Origin: Candidatus Aenigmatarchaeota archaeon
GTDB taxonomy: Archaea; Aenigmatarchaeota; Aenigmatarchaeia; QMZP01; QMZT01
Direction of reading: 5' to 3'
NCBI GenBank assembly: GCA_016932215.1
Contig: JAFGDH010000016.1
Location: 1-64,000, forward strand
Length of the DNA: 64,000 nucleotides
Part shown: in pieces, positions 1 through 8,435 of the stretch
Layout of the letters: the number at the start of each line of letters is the position of its first letter
Numbering within the stretch: the stretch's first letter is position 1
Notes under the pieces: generated by a model
What the model saw: only the letters and a program-made list of their open reading frames with translations
Told to the model about the DNA's origin: nothing
The model's database searches: none
Translations under genes and position numbers: made by a program

Positions 1-702
1 GCCGTCGCCTTCTTCGGGAAGCTTTTCCATTCGGGTCCAGAAAGGATGTGTGTACGGATGGACGTATTTCTCCGGATGAGGCATCATCCCGAACACGTTA
101 CCCTCCGGGTTGCATATACCGGCTATGTCCATGACGCTGCCGTTAGGGTTGTCGGCGTACTTGAAAACCAGCTGATCATTCTCTTCAAGATTCCGGAGGA
201 TTTCCGGGGGAGCCATGAACTTTCCTTCCCCGTGGTTTATGGGGATGAATATCTCCTGTTTTATTCCCTTCGTGAAAATGCACTTCCCTTTGTTAACGTG
301 GCGGAGCCTTATCCATTTGTCCATGAAATATCCTGAATCGTTCATTACCAGGGTGGCTTCCTGTCTCTGCATTATCCCGTCTATTGCCGGAATTAATCCT
401 GCTTTTACAAGGGCCTGAAAACCATTGCAAATTCCCAGAACAAGCTTCCCGTCTTCCACGAATTTCTTCAGCTGGTCACCGATGGAATGCTTCATCATGT
501 TTGCCTGGATTTTTCCCGCGGATATGTCGTCGCCGTAAGAGAAACCCCCCGGAACCATCAGTATCTGGTAATCTTCCAGGAACTTGTTTTTCAGTTCGTT
601 GATATGGACGAGGTCCACTTCCGATCCGGCCAGCCGAAAAGCTTGGCAGGACTCCTCGTCGCAGTTCGTTCCGTCCACTCTCAATACAATCGTCTTTACC
701 AT
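1..702 (-). CDS. purQ: Phosphoribosylformylglycinamidine synthase subunit PurQ (partial, cut by window edge)
   Basis: Glutaminase subunit of FGAM synthase, which supplies ammonia to PurL in step 4 of purine synthesis. Reading from an ATG at 702, 234 codons are open to the window edge and no stop is reached, so the C-terminus lies outside. The class I amidotransferase pattern is visible: an early VDGTNCD segment, a PGGFSYGDD oxyanion loop, the nucleophile elbow LGICNGFQ, and a MPHPE segment carrying the catalytic His and Glu. It is last of a purS-purL-purQ run on the minus strand, 60 bases after purL. Family identity is secure. Confidence 0.96.
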   Translation of the reverse strand, partial: MVKTIVLRVDGTNCDEESCQAFRLAGSEVDLVHINELKNKFLEDYQILMVPGGFSYGDDISAGKIQANMMKHSIGDQLKKFVEDGKLVLGICNGFQALVKAGLIPAIDGIMQRQEATLVMNDSGYFMDKWIRLRHVNKGKCIFTKGIKQEIFIPINHGEGKFMAPPEILRNLEENDQLVFKYADNPNGSVMDIAGICNPEGNVFGMMPHPEKYVHPYTHPFWTRMEKLPEEGDG

Positions 703-762
703 GTCATCTACCTTTCATATTGAATTTTCGTTATGGCTGATTCATTCAGCCTTTCCGTTTGT

Positions 763-3111
763 TTACCAGTCGAATGTCATCTTCCATGCCCTCTTCAGTT
801 CTTCCGCATCCTCGCTGATCACTTCATTCCCATTTGTTCCGGTGATCACCAGCTTCTTATCAATTGTCACTTCGCCAATCCTTCTGGTGTGATCGCCCAT
901 TATCTCTTCGAATTCCTTTTCTTCCCCTTTCTTCACTTCAACCAGAAACCTGGAATTTGATTCAGAAAAGAGGATGACGTAATCCTCGTCACTTTCCGAA
1001 TCGACATTTTTCAGGTTGATCCTCATTCCAAGATTTCCTGCGAATGTCATCTCGGCCGCAGTCACCGCCATCCCGCCTTCGGAACAGTCATGACACGCGC
1101 GGACAATGCCGGAATCCATCGCAGAAACGAGCGAATCCATGGAACCCTTAGCCCTGGCTAGGTTGACTCCCGGGACCTTCCCCCCGTCCAGCCCGTTGAC
1201 CATGTAGAAATGCGAGCCACCCATTTCCTTTTTCGTCTTCCCTATCATGTAAACAGGATTACCTTCCCTTTTCAGGTCCATGGTTACCGCCTTCCTGATG
1301 TCGGGTATTATCCCTACAGCGGTCACCAGCAGCGTATAGGGGATGGAAATCGTATCATTCCCTCCGAGGGAGTATTCGTTGTAAAGGCTGTCCTTCCCTG
1401 AGATGAATGGCGCTTGAAAGCCGAGGGATCCATCATGGCATGCCTTCACCGATTCGACCAGCGCTCCTAACCTGTCAGGTTTCTCCGGGTTCCCCCATGA
1501 AAAATTATCAAGCAGCGCGATTCTTCGTCCTCCGCAGCATAAGTTGTTTCTCATGGCCTCGTCAATCGAAGATAAAGCCATGTTGTAAGGGTCGCTGCAG
1601 AACTTCGGGTTCACACCATTGGATACGACGATTCCCTTCCATGAATCGTTCCTCGGTTTTATTACGCATGCGTCCCCCGGTCCGGAATAACCCTGGACCG
1701 GCTTGATTATCATCTTCGCCTGAACCTCGTGGTCGTACTGCCTGATGACCCATTCTTTCGAAGCGACGTTCGGGGAAGAAAGTATCCTTTTCAGGTCCTC
1801 GTTGTATTCATTCCTTTCAGTAAAACCCGGATCAGTTTCTATCGCCTTCTCGAACCTCGCTTCCCTCATTACCCTCGGGACGCCCTTGTGAAGGAAACCC
1901 ATGTCCAGTTCCGCCACCACATCACCTTCGTGTATTAGCGTGAGCTTTTTGTCACCTGTGAATTCGCCTATGACCGTTGCATCTGTATTTTCGTTCCGGA
2001 ATATATCGAGAACCTCTTTCACGTTCCCTTTCGGAACGGCAAGTATCATCCTTTCCTGCGCCTCGGAAATCCAGATCTCCCACGGCTCGAGGTCAGGGTA
2101 TTTCAGGGGAACCTTGTCCAGCTCGACCCTCACACCGATCCTTTTTCCCATCTCTCCGACAGCACTCGACAACCCTCCTCCGCCGCAGTCGGTGATCGCT
2201 GAATAGAGGGGTATGTCATGCCTGTCCCTTGCTATGAGCTGGCCGTCAAGGACCCTTTTCTCCTCGATCGCGTTACCTATCTGGACGGCTCCGCTGGACG
2301 TCTTTTCCGAATCGGTCGTCAGTTCCAGGGAAGCGAATGTGACGCCGTGTATGCCGTCCCTCCCTGTCTTTCCCCCGACCAGAACTATCATGTCGCCTGG
2401 CTTCGGGTTGCGGACGTATTTGTTGTTCGGCATTATCCCAACGACTCCTGCGTATACGAGCGGGTTGCCGATGTACCCTTCATCGAATCCTATCCCCCCG
2501 TTGGCCGTTGGTATGCCCATCCTGTTCCCGTAGTCCCGGATGCCAGCGACCGAACCTTTCATCAGCCTTTTCGGATGCAAAACCCCTTCAGGCAGCTTGT
2601 CGTGAGGATAATCAGGAGGTCCGAAGAAAAGAACGTCCGTCGAAAGTATGGGTTTGGCTCCCACGCCCATCACGTCCCGGAACACGCCGCCTGACCCGGT
2701 TCCCGCTCCCCCGTAAGGATCAAGAGCTGTCGGATGATTGTGCGTCTCGGCCTTGACGGCTATGTCAAAATCATCATCGAATTTAACTATCCCCGCGTTG
2801 TCCTCGAAGACGCATCTGCACCATGGCATGTTCAGTTCCGTGGTCGCCTTTATTATGTAAGTTCTGAGAAGATGGTCTATCTCCTTCCCGTCCTTCCTTA
2901 TTATCCCGCTGAAGGTCTTGTGTACGCAGTGTTCGGACCATGTCTGGGCGATAGTCTCCAGTTCAGCATCGGTCGGGTTCCTTCCGAGTTCTTCGAAATG
3001 CTTCTGTACCTTTTTCATCTCTTCGAGGTTAAGCGCCAGCATGAACTTTTTGCTAGTTTCCGCCAGGTCCTGGTCGTTCTTCCCCACCAGCGTGATTATT
3101 CTCGGTTTCAT
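763..3111 (-). CDS. purL: Phosphoribosylformylglycinamidine synthase subunit PurL
   Basis: ATP-dependent synthetase subunit that converts FGAR to FGAM with ammonia from PurQ. The 782-residue product is near the usual size of small (archaeal/Bacillus-type) PurL. The N-terminal catalytic part has WSEHCVHKTF and the AETHNHPTALDPYGGAGTG segment that binds substrate and metal, followed by a repeat of the AIRS-like fold. The ATG at 3111 overlaps the purS stop in an ATGA tetranucleotide and follows an AGGAGG Shine-Dalgarno, which indicates translational coupling. It forms a complex with PurS and PurQ from the same operon. Confidence 0.97.
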   Translation of the reverse strand: MKPRIITLVGKNDQDLAETSKKFMLALNLEEMKKVQKHFEELGRNPTDAELETIAQTWSEHCVHKTFSGIIRKDGKEIDHLLRTYIIKATTELNMPWCRCVFEDNAGIVKFDDDFDIAVKAETHNHPTALDPYGGAGTGSGGVFRDVMGVGAKPILSTDVLFFGPPDYPHDKLPEGVLHPKRLMKGSVAGIRDYGNRMGIPTANGGIGFDEGYIGNPLVYAGVVGIMPNNKYVRNPKPGDMIVLVGGKTGRDGIHGVTFASLELTTDSEKTSSGAVQIGNAIEEKRVLDGQLIARDRHDIPLYSAITDCGGGGLSSAVGEMGKRIGVRVELDKVPLKYPDLEPWEIWISEAQERMILAVPKGNVKEVLDIFRNENTDATVIGEFTGDKKLTLIHEGDVVAELDMGFLHKGVPRVMREARFEKAIETDPGFTERNEYNEDLKRILSSPNVASKEWVIRQYDHEVQAKMIIKPVQGYSGPGDACVIKPRNDSWKGIVVSNGVNPKFCSDPYNMALSSIDEAMRNNLCCGGRRIALLDNFSWGNPEKPDRLGALVESVKACHDGSLGFQAPFISGKDSLYNEYSLGGNDTISIPYTLLVTAVGIIPDIRKAVTMDLKREGNPVYMIGKTKKEMGGSHFYMVNGLDGGKVPGVNLARAKGSMDSLVSAMDSGIVRACHDCSEGGMAVTAAEMTFAGNLGMRINLKNVDSESDEDYVILFSESNSRFLVEVKKGEEKEFEEIMGDHTRRIGEVTIDKKLVITGTNGNEVISEDAEELKRAWKMTFDW

Positions 3112-3599
3112 TCAAGCCTCCTGAACCTGAAATTCTGTACGAGTCCGTTCGCGAGACTCTTCCTGCACACGCTTTCTATTTCCTGCTCCGAAAAATCGCC
3201 GTCTATCACGAACGTCGTTCCGGTCCCGACCGATTTCACGCCGGGGACGCCCATGACGCTGATTGCCCTCTCTGACGACAGTCCCACCGGGTCCATCACG
3301 CCCGGCTTGGGCATTATCTCCACCACCCACACGCCTCGGTCTTTAACGAGATTCTCGACGTGCGACCCGTCACCCTTCATTTCACCGAAGTTATAGAACT
3401 GGACGACGTTATCGACAAAAAGATCCTTGCATACCCTTTCGACGTCTTCTCTCGTCACGTCACCGTCGAGAAAGAACGTCTGGAGGGCTTTCACGTCCCT
3501 GACTTTACCTATCCTGAGGTCCTCTATGTCCTTCTTCGTATTGGAACCTACCGGATCAGCCACACCTTCGTTATACCCTATTCCGACAACCCAAGACAT
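3108..3599 (-). CDS. purS: Tandem-duplicated PurS (FGAM synthase subunit)
   Basis: PurS bridges PurL and PurQ in the FGAM synthase complex and is normally about 80 residues and dimeric. This product is about 163 residues and contains two consecutive PurS-like domains, roughly residues 1-83 and 88-163. Both show the order [M/N]xGVxDPVG, a VRDVKAL or VPGVKSV strand, xFxxDGD, and a helix ending in VxNF or VxFYNF. The second copy is the closer match to ordinary PurS. The ATG at 3599 is preferred over an in-frame GTG at 3605; a TTAATA-type box about 28 bases upstream fits a leaderless start. It heads purS-purL-purQ. Confidence 0.88.
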   Translation of the reverse strand: MSWVVGIGYNEGVADPVGSNTKKDIEDLRIGKVRDVKALQTFFLDGDVTREDVERVCKDLFVDNVVQFYNFGEMKGDGSHVENLVKDRGVWVVEIMPKPGVMDPVGLSSERAISVMGVPGVKSVGTGTTFVIDGDFSEQEIESVCRKSLANGLVQNFRFRRLE

Positions 3600-3668
3600 A
3601 AACACACTGGCAAAAGAAATCTGATATTAAGTTTTGATCGTGAGCTATAAAAATATTCACTGAACCAG

Positions 3669-3845
3669 TCATTCGTCTCTTTTCTCTCTGTAATCCCTTT
3701 TCATCCAGATCTGGTATCTTCTGTGGGGATCACCGTTTCCGGTGCGTTTCATTCCGTTATGGAATCTGCTTATAACATCAGGAGGCGTATCAAAACGAAA
3801 ATATTTCCTCAGATTCCATGGCTGCAGGTATTTGTTTTTTTTCAT
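3669..3845 (-). CDS. Small basic protein of unknown function
   Basis: An open frame of 58 codons from an ATG at 3845 (in-frame GTG at 3854) encodes a very basic, aromatic-rich peptide ending in a charged tail. No family recognised. A TATA-like AAATTTAAATA sequence at 3856-3866 lies just upstream and could also serve the divergent plus-strand gene. The frame lies apart from other genes, but the coding evidence is modest because of its size. Confidence 0.45.
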   Translation of the reverse strand: MKKNKYLQPWNLRKYFRFDTPPDVISRFHNGMKRTGNGDPHRRYQIWMKRDYREKRDE

Positions 3846-3855
3846 TTGCGTCACG

Positions 3856-3868
3856 AAATTTAAATAAA
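3856..3868. promoter_or_regulatory. Shared TATA-like element between divergent small genes
   Basis: AAATTTAAATAAA lies between a minus-strand ORF starting at 3845 and a plus-strand ORF starting at 3900. The core is nearly palindromic, so it could direct transcription both ways. Inferred from archaeal promoter consensus only. Confidence 0.45.
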
Positions 3869-3899
3869 CAGTTTTGTCCCGGAAGCATAAAAGCTGTTA

Positions 3900-4229
3900 T
3901 TGAGCCAAAGGAAAAGAATATATTCCTTACTGGCAAGTAATCTTATGGGAACATTCACGTACAGGGGACTTGACATAGACGTCGGCAGCAAAAAAGCCTA
4001 TTTTTTCAGCCAGGAAATCTATGAAGCTGGCGGGCTGAAGGTCCTTGTCACGCCAATTTCAAGAAGACTGGCTATTTTCCATAAAGGTAAAAAAGTAACC
4101 GATGACCTCAGTATCCAGGGGATAATGGACAGGCATTACGTAGAAATCAAAAAAAGAAAAGAGCAGTCCGACAGCGAAATGGCGAAGGCTTTATCCGATA
4201 CCGACAGATTAAATCAGATTAGCCTTTAA
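3900..4229 (+). CDS. Conserved-looking protein of unknown function
   Basis: An open frame of 109 codons from TTG at 3900; an ATG at 3945 would give a 94-residue product beginning MGTFTYRGLDIDVG. The protein is mixed alpha/beta in character with a lysine-rich C-terminus and no signal peptide or membrane segment. The TATA-like element at 3856-3868 would place transcription near 3888, compatible with either start. No family recognised. Confidence 0.5.
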   Translation: MSQRKRIYSLLASNLMGTFTYRGLDIDVGSKKAYFFSQEIYEAGGLKVLVTPISRRLAIFHKGKKVTDDLSIQGIMDRHYVEIKKRKEQSDSEMAKALSDTDRLNQISL

Positions 4230-4290
4230 TCGAATTGATTTATTTTTATTTATTGAACCAAAAACAATTATTATTCTCGGGTGATAATCC

Positions 4291-4857
4291 ATGAAGCAGA
4301 AAATACGCAAGGAGATACTTTCCAAAAGGAATGTGCATCTCCAGAGCGAGAAATGGAGAAAGGACATGCTCATAATGGAAAAATTGTTCTCCACCGGGGA
4401 TTTCAAGAAAGCAAAAAACATACTTTTCTACTATTCCGTCAGGGGTGAAGTCGGGACGGAAAAGATGATCAGGGAGTCTATGAAGATGGGGAAGAAGGTT
4501 CTCTTCCCGGTCACGGATACCGTAAACAGGAGCCTTTCCATTTCCGAAATAAACGAGATGCTGGAGGACCTCAAGCCCGGTCCTTACGGGATTCCGGAAC
4601 CATCCTATCCTATAATATTCCCCCCGAAGGATCTCGACATGGTCATAGTGCCCGGTATAGCATTCGATAAAAAAGGAAACAGGCTTGGGTACGGCATGGG
4701 ATTCTACGACCGGTTTCTTTCTGACATACACAGGAAAATCCCTGTGATAGCCCTCGCTTACGAGTTCCAGATGGTGGACAAGATCCCGCACGAGGAAACC
4801 GATGTCAGGGTGCAAAAGATAATAACGGAAAAGCGGATAATAAGATGCGGAAAATAG
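4291..4857 (+). CDS. 5-formyltetrahydrofolate cyclo-ligase family protein
   Basis: The MTHFS/YgfA family converts 5-formyl-THF to 5,10-methenyl-THF using ATP and returns folate to the one-carbon pool. The 188-residue length is normal. Family landmarks are the N-terminal KQKIRKEILSKR helix, FYYSVRGEVGT, the PGIAFDKKGNRLGYGMGFYD block that forms the nucleotide/folate site, and LAYEFQ with an acidic PHEETD segment near the end. With FolD (10.8-11.7 kb) and the formyl-folate enzymes PurN and PurH nearby, it fits the one-carbon supply for purines. Confidence 0.93.
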   Translation: MKQKIRKEILSKRNVHLQSEKWRKDMLIMEKLFSTGDFKKAKNILFYYSVRGEVGTEKMIRESMKMGKKVLFPVTDTVNRSLSISEINEMLEDLKPGPYGIPEPSYPIIFPPKDLDMVIVPGIAFDKKGNRLGYGMGFYDRFLSDIHRKIPVIALAYEFQMVDKIPHEETDVRVQKIITEKRIIRCGK

Positions 4858-4932
4858 CTGCTCACTTTTTTACGGCAAGAATATAACAAAAGAACATCCA
4901 ATCATTAAACGTTGACACTCGGAGGTGTTACC

Positions 4933-5214
4933 ATGGGAAGAGATCATGAGATGCCCGATCCGGAAAAGATCGCGGAAGTGCTGAAAGTGGTCAGGAAGGA
5001 GATACCCGGCCTGATAAGGGAAATAGTTGACATACTTTACAGCGAAAATTCGGCCAGGAACATGGGTAAAGCCGTGGGGATATATTACAAGACGCTTCAG
5101 CAGAACGGGATACCCAAGGAAATGGCTCTTGAAATGACCAAGGGATACGTGATAAACATAGCTAAGATGTTTGACGGGAAAAGCTGGGGGAAACACTTCC
5201 ATGACCACGACTAA
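4933..5214 (+). CDS. Small helical protein of unknown function, first gene of a wHTH operon
   Basis: The chosen ATG at 4933 has a strong GGAGGTG Shine-Dalgarno at 4920-4926; an in-frame TTG at 4912 would include the Shine-Dalgarno and is rejected. The product of about 93 residues is mostly helical (KVVRKEIPGLIREIVDILYS, then MGKAVGIYYKTL) and ends in a His/Asp-rich tail. I recall similar short proteins in methanogens but cannot assign a function. It overlaps the next gene by 14 bases and is probably co-transcribed with the regulator at 5391. Confidence 0.7.
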   Translation: MGRDHEMPDPEKIAEVLKVVRKEIPGLIREIVDILYSENSARNMGKAVGIYYKTLQQNGIPKEMALEMTKGYVINIAKMFDGKSWGKHFHDHD

Positions 5215-5410
5215 AAAGGCCGTCGGGTTCGCCAAGCTTATACCGTACGGCTTGCTGGTGGGAATGCAGGTTATCGCTATACTGTTGGACATGAAGCTGA
5301 AAATCTGGAGATCCAGGGGGCATTTCGAGAAAGGTCTTGTTGAGGCGGGAGTAGGCAAAGGGGAAGCCAAGATCATTATGAAAGGGTGCTATGATGGAGA
5401 AGATGGATGA
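5201..5410 (+). CDS. Small protein with a hydrophobic segment
   Basis: The ATG at 5201 lies within the last codons of the upstream gene, so translation is probably coupled. The 69-residue product has a hydrophobic stretch of about 18 residues (AKLIPYGLLVGMQVIAILL) near residues 10-28, possibly a single membrane segment, then a charged helical tail. It overlaps the wHTH gene by 20 bases. No family recognised. Confidence 0.6.
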   Translation: MTTTKKAVGFAKLIPYGLLVGMQVIAILLDMKLKIWRSRGHFEKGLVEAGVGKGEAKIIMKGCYDGEDG

Positions 5411-5804
5411 GCTGTCAAAAAGGATAGAGGAGCTTCAGAAAAGACTGGAAAAAATAGAAGAGATCATGCCCATCGCCTCCGAGCTGATGCACCTGAGTGA
5501 GCGGCTCAACATCCCCCTGAACCTGTACAGCAGCCAGCTGAAGCAGATGGTCCTCCTGAATTCGATAAAGGATTCGTTGCCGGAAATCGAGAAGGACGAC
5601 CTTTCGAAATCCATAATACAGTCGCTCATCGAAAAGCCCGAACTCAATATATCCCAGATCTCGGAAAAGGTCAGGATGCTGCGCGGCAAATCCAGCAGGC
5701 GTATAATAGCGGAGAGACTTAAAAATCTGGAAGAGCTCGGGATAGTTGAAATGTTCGAGGGTCAGAACAATGAAAAGAAATTCAGACTTAAAAGACAGTT
5801 TTGA
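5391..5804 (+). CDS. Coiled-coil plus winged-helix DNA-binding protein
   Basis: The 137-residue product begins with a coiled coil (about residues 5-28, KRIEELQKRLEKIEE) likely used for dimerisation. After a middle region, residues 80-137 look like a winged helix: a helix-turn-helix around LNISQISEKVRM, a recognition helix with SSRRIIAERLKNLEELG, then a basic wing ending FRLKRQF. It is last of a three-gene overlapping operon and is probably its regulator. Start is ATG 5391 or 5403. Confidence 0.75.
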   Translation: MMEKMDELSKRIEELQKRLEKIEEIMPIASELMHLSERLNIPLNLYSSQLKQMVLLNSIKDSLPEIEKDDLSKSIIQSLIEKPELNISQISEKVRMLRGKSSRRIIAERLKNLEELGIVEMFEGQNNEKKFRLKRQF

Positions 5805-5825
5805 AGGATGCTCCTTCCTTTTGTT
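5803..5825 (+). terminator. Possible hairpin terminator after the wHTH operon
   Basis: A short perfect hairpin, AAGGA-TGC-TCCTT, begins at the stop codon and is followed by CCTTTTG. It is small, and archaeal termination depends mainly on T tracts, so this is tentative. Confidence 0.35.
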
Positions 5826-5885
5826 ATATGTGATGCTGATTTTCGACTTGATTTGACGTTAAAAATCTAACCGTTCAATTTCTTT

Positions 5886-6164
5886 ATGTTCAATGAAAAT
5901 TATGCTACCGGGACACGCGTAAGACTTAATTACGTTGAAGACGAAGATGTAGTTTTCAGCGTTTTTTCCGCCAATAGAAGAGAAGGAAATAGTTTTAGAA
6001 TGCTTCGGGGCGGCGAAGCCGTACCCGGAAATGCAGCAATTTATTATGTATTGGACGACGGGGCAGGTCACGCGATGACGCAGACCGTTCATCCGCACAG
6101 GGAAATCATTATCCATCGCCACGTTATGTATTTCCCGGAAAATCTGCTCGACTCGGTTGAATGA
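5886..6164 (+). CDS. Hypothetical protein
   Basis: An open frame of 92 codons begins at ATG 5886 and ends two bases before the convergent purH stop. The soluble product is rich in beta-forming residues (TRVRLNYVEDEDVVFSVF) and histidine (VHPHREIIIHRHV near the C-terminus). No motif or family is recognised. It stands alone between the wHTH operon and purH. Confidence 0.55.
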   Translation: MFNENYATGTRVRLNYVEDEDVVFSVFSANRREGNSFRMLRGGEAVPGNAAIYYVLDDGAGHAMTQTVHPHREIIIHRHVMYFPENLLDSVE

Positions 6165-6166
6165 AT

Positions 6167-7765
6167 TTAATGTTTGAACATCCTTCTACCGGTGAACGTC
6201 ATCGACACGCCGAGATCGTTTGCGGTTTTGATGATCTCTTCATCCCTTACCGATCCTCCGGGCTGTACAATAAAGCGAATGCCTTCTTTGGCGGCTTCCT
6301 TCACCGAGTCGTCGAACGGGAAGAAGGAATCGCTTCCCATGACGCATTCAACCAGTGTCTTTTTGTAGTATTCCTCCCTGCTGATGCCAGGTTTTTCCTT
6401 CTCGAAGAAGATGTCCATGTTTTCCTTCGCTTTGGTCACCGCCAGCTTCCGCAGGGAATCCACCCTGTTGGGCTGGCCAGCTCCCATGCCCAGGACCTGG
6501 AAGAGCCCTTTGCTGTATTCCCTTGCTATTATAATCGAGTTGGATTTCGTGTGCTTTGTGGCGAGGCATGCGAACAGGGCGAGGTCCTTCTTGTCTTCCG
6601 GGAATGCCTTTTCAGTGACAGTCCTGAATTCCTTCTTGTCCGCATATCCTATGTCCCTGTCCTGCTGCAGCAATCCTCCGGAAATGATTCGGTAAGAGTC
6701 CTTTTCCGGGGTTCCGAAATCCATCTGTAACAGCCGTATGTCCTTGCTTTTCTCCATCAGGAATTCCAGAGCGTCCTTTTCGAACGAGGGCGCTATCACC
6801 ACCTCAACGAACTTCCCCTTCAGGAATTCTGCCGTCGCAAGATCGAACGGCCTGTTGACCGCTATCACGCTCCCGAAGGCGCTTACAGGATCGCCTTCCC
6901 ATGCTCTTTCCATGGCTTCGCGAAGCGAACCTCCTGTGGCGAAACCGCACGGGTTGTTGTGCTTTATTATCGATACACCTGTCCCTTTCAGATCGGAGAC
7001 AGAATCAATCGCCGACTCGGCGTCGACGTAATTGTTGTATGACATATCCTTTCCGTGAAGCTGCTTTGCCGAGACCAGACCCTTTCCTCCCGGGGAACTG
7101 AACACCTTTGCTTTCTGGTGCCAGTTCTCCCCGTATCTCAGCTGCTTCCCGTTCAGGAATTTCATCCGTACTATATCCTCACCGGCGAACCTTTTGCTGA
7201 GGAACTTGTCTATCCCTGCGTCGTAGTCGGCCGTCCTCCTGAATGCTTTCAAAGCGAGAGATTGTCTTTTTTCGAGGGAAACGCTTCCTTGCTTCATATC
7301 TGAAATTATTGAATCATAATCACAGGGATCGGTAACGATTATTACATCTTTATAGTTCTTTGCCGCTGACCTGATCAGTGTCGGTCCTCCTATATCGATG
7401 TTCTCTATCGCCTCGTCTATATCGACGTTCTCTTTCGCAACGGTTTTCTCGAACTGGTAGAGATTGACCACGACCATCCCTATCTCCTCGATTCCGTGCT
7501 CCTTCATCTGACTCGCATGCTCTGCGTTTTTACGGACGGCCAGAATCCCGCCATGGATCTTCGGATGGAGCGTACGGACGCGACCGTCCATCACCTCCGG
7601 GAAACCTGTGTAGTCACCGATATATGTAACAGGAACCCCGTTCTCTTTCAGGATCTTGGCGGTACCCCCGGTTGAGATGATCTGGACACCCATCTCCGCC
7701 AAAGCCTTCGAAAAATCAACTATTCCCGTCTTGTCCGTTACCGAAACCAGAGCCTTCTTGATCAT
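6167..7765 (-). CDS. purH: Bifunctional AICAR transformylase / IMP cyclohydrolase PurH
   Basis: Carries out the last two steps to IMP. The 532-residue length matches the full bifunctional enzyme. Residues 1-150 form the MGS-like cyclohydrolase domain (VSVTDKTGIVDFSKAL, STGGTAKIL, GRVRTLHPKIHGGIL). The rest is the transformylase, with the Lys-His pair in IIKHNNPCGFA, GDPVSAFGSVIAVNRP, and the typical end PGGSVRDEEII...FTGRR. The start overlaps purN by 4 bases. Many archaea use PurP/PurO instead; a fused bacterial-type PurH points to folate-dependent chemistry and possibly ancient transfer. Confidence 0.97.
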   Translation of the reverse strand: MIKKALVSVTDKTGIVDFSKALAEMGVQIISTGGTAKILKENGVPVTYIGDYTGFPEVMDGRVRTLHPKIHGGILAVRKNAEHASQMKEHGIEEIGMVVVNLYQFEKTVAKENVDIDEAIENIDIGGPTLIRSAAKNYKDVIIVTDPCDYDSIISDMKQGSVSLEKRQSLALKAFRRTADYDAGIDKFLSKRFAGEDIVRMKFLNGKQLRYGENWHQKAKVFSSPGGKGLVSAKQLHGKDMSYNNYVDAESAIDSVSDLKGTGVSIIKHNNPCGFATGGSLREAMERAWEGDPVSAFGSVIAVNRPFDLATAEFLKGKFVEVVIAPSFEKDALEFLMEKSKDIRLLQMDFGTPEKDSYRIISGGLLQQDRDIGYADKKEFRTVTEKAFPEDKKDLALFACLATKHTKSNSIIIAREYSKGLFQVLGMGAGQPNRVDSLRKLAVTKAKENMDIFFEKEKPGISREEYYKKTLVECVMGSDSFFPFDDSVKEAAKEGIRFIVQPGGSVRDEEIIKTANDLGVSMTFTGRRMFKH

Positions 7766-8373
7766 AATATCTTCACCCTCCCGTTATCCAAAACAATCTT
7801 CCCCTCGCTGAACTTCCTTATCGCTTCGATGAAGCATTCCTGCTCCGCTTTCTGGACCTTGTCCTTGAGCGTTTCAGGAGTCTCGTCGTTGTCCACCATC
7901 ACGGGTTTTTGCATTATTATCGGTCCGCGGTCGACGTTCTCCGTAACGAAATGCAGCGTGCACCCGCTGACCCTGCAACCCCTTTTGATGACTTCTTCGT
8001 GCACGTTTATGTCCATCCCGCCCTCGAAAGCAGGGATCAGCGAAGGGTGGATGTTCACTATCCTGTTCTCGTAATGCCCGCAGAACCATTCCGAGAGAAT
8101 CCGCATGAACCCTATCAGAAGGATGAGATCAACGTCCATCTTATCGATTTCTTCGGCCATCTCCCTGTCAAAATCTTCTCTGGTTTTCCCGTTGTGATCG
8201 ATGTATATCGCTTCTATGCCGTGCTTCCTGGCACGTTCCAGAATGTATGCATCCTCCTTGTTGGATATCACCACGGAAATCCTTGCGTCCAGATCGTTCC
8301 TTTCGATGGAATCTATTATCGCCTGCATGTCAGTCCCTTTCGTCGATCCGAGAACAGCGATTTTTAAAGTCAT
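7762..8373 (-). CDS. purN: Phosphoribosylglycinamide formyltransferase PurN
   Basis: Transfers the formyl group of 10-formyl-THF to GAR. About 203 residues, normal for PurN. The catalytic Asn-His-Asp set is visible in IVNIHPSLIPAFEGG, and VSGCTLHFVTENVDRGPII matches the family block. The N-terminal nucleotide fold begins KIAVLGSTKGT, where many homologues have SGxGSN. The ATG at 8373 is preferred over GTG 8379. It is co-transcribed with purH through an ATGA overlap; a TTTAAAATAT box lies just upstream. Confidence 0.95.
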   Translation of the reverse strand: MTLKIAVLGSTKGTDMQAIIDSIERNDLDARISVVISNKEDAYILERARKHGIEAIYIDHNGKTREDFDREMAEEIDKMDVDLILLIGFMRILSEWFCGHYENRIVNIHPSLIPAFEGGMDINVHEEVIKRGCRVSGCTLHFVTENVDRGPIIMQKPVMVDNDETPETLKDKVQKAEQECFIEAIRKFSEGKIVLDNGRVKIL

Positions 8374-8435
8374 AAACACCCCGCGTAATATTTTAAATCT
8401 AAATGAACTAGGTTTTTTATTATTAAGTGGTCGGC

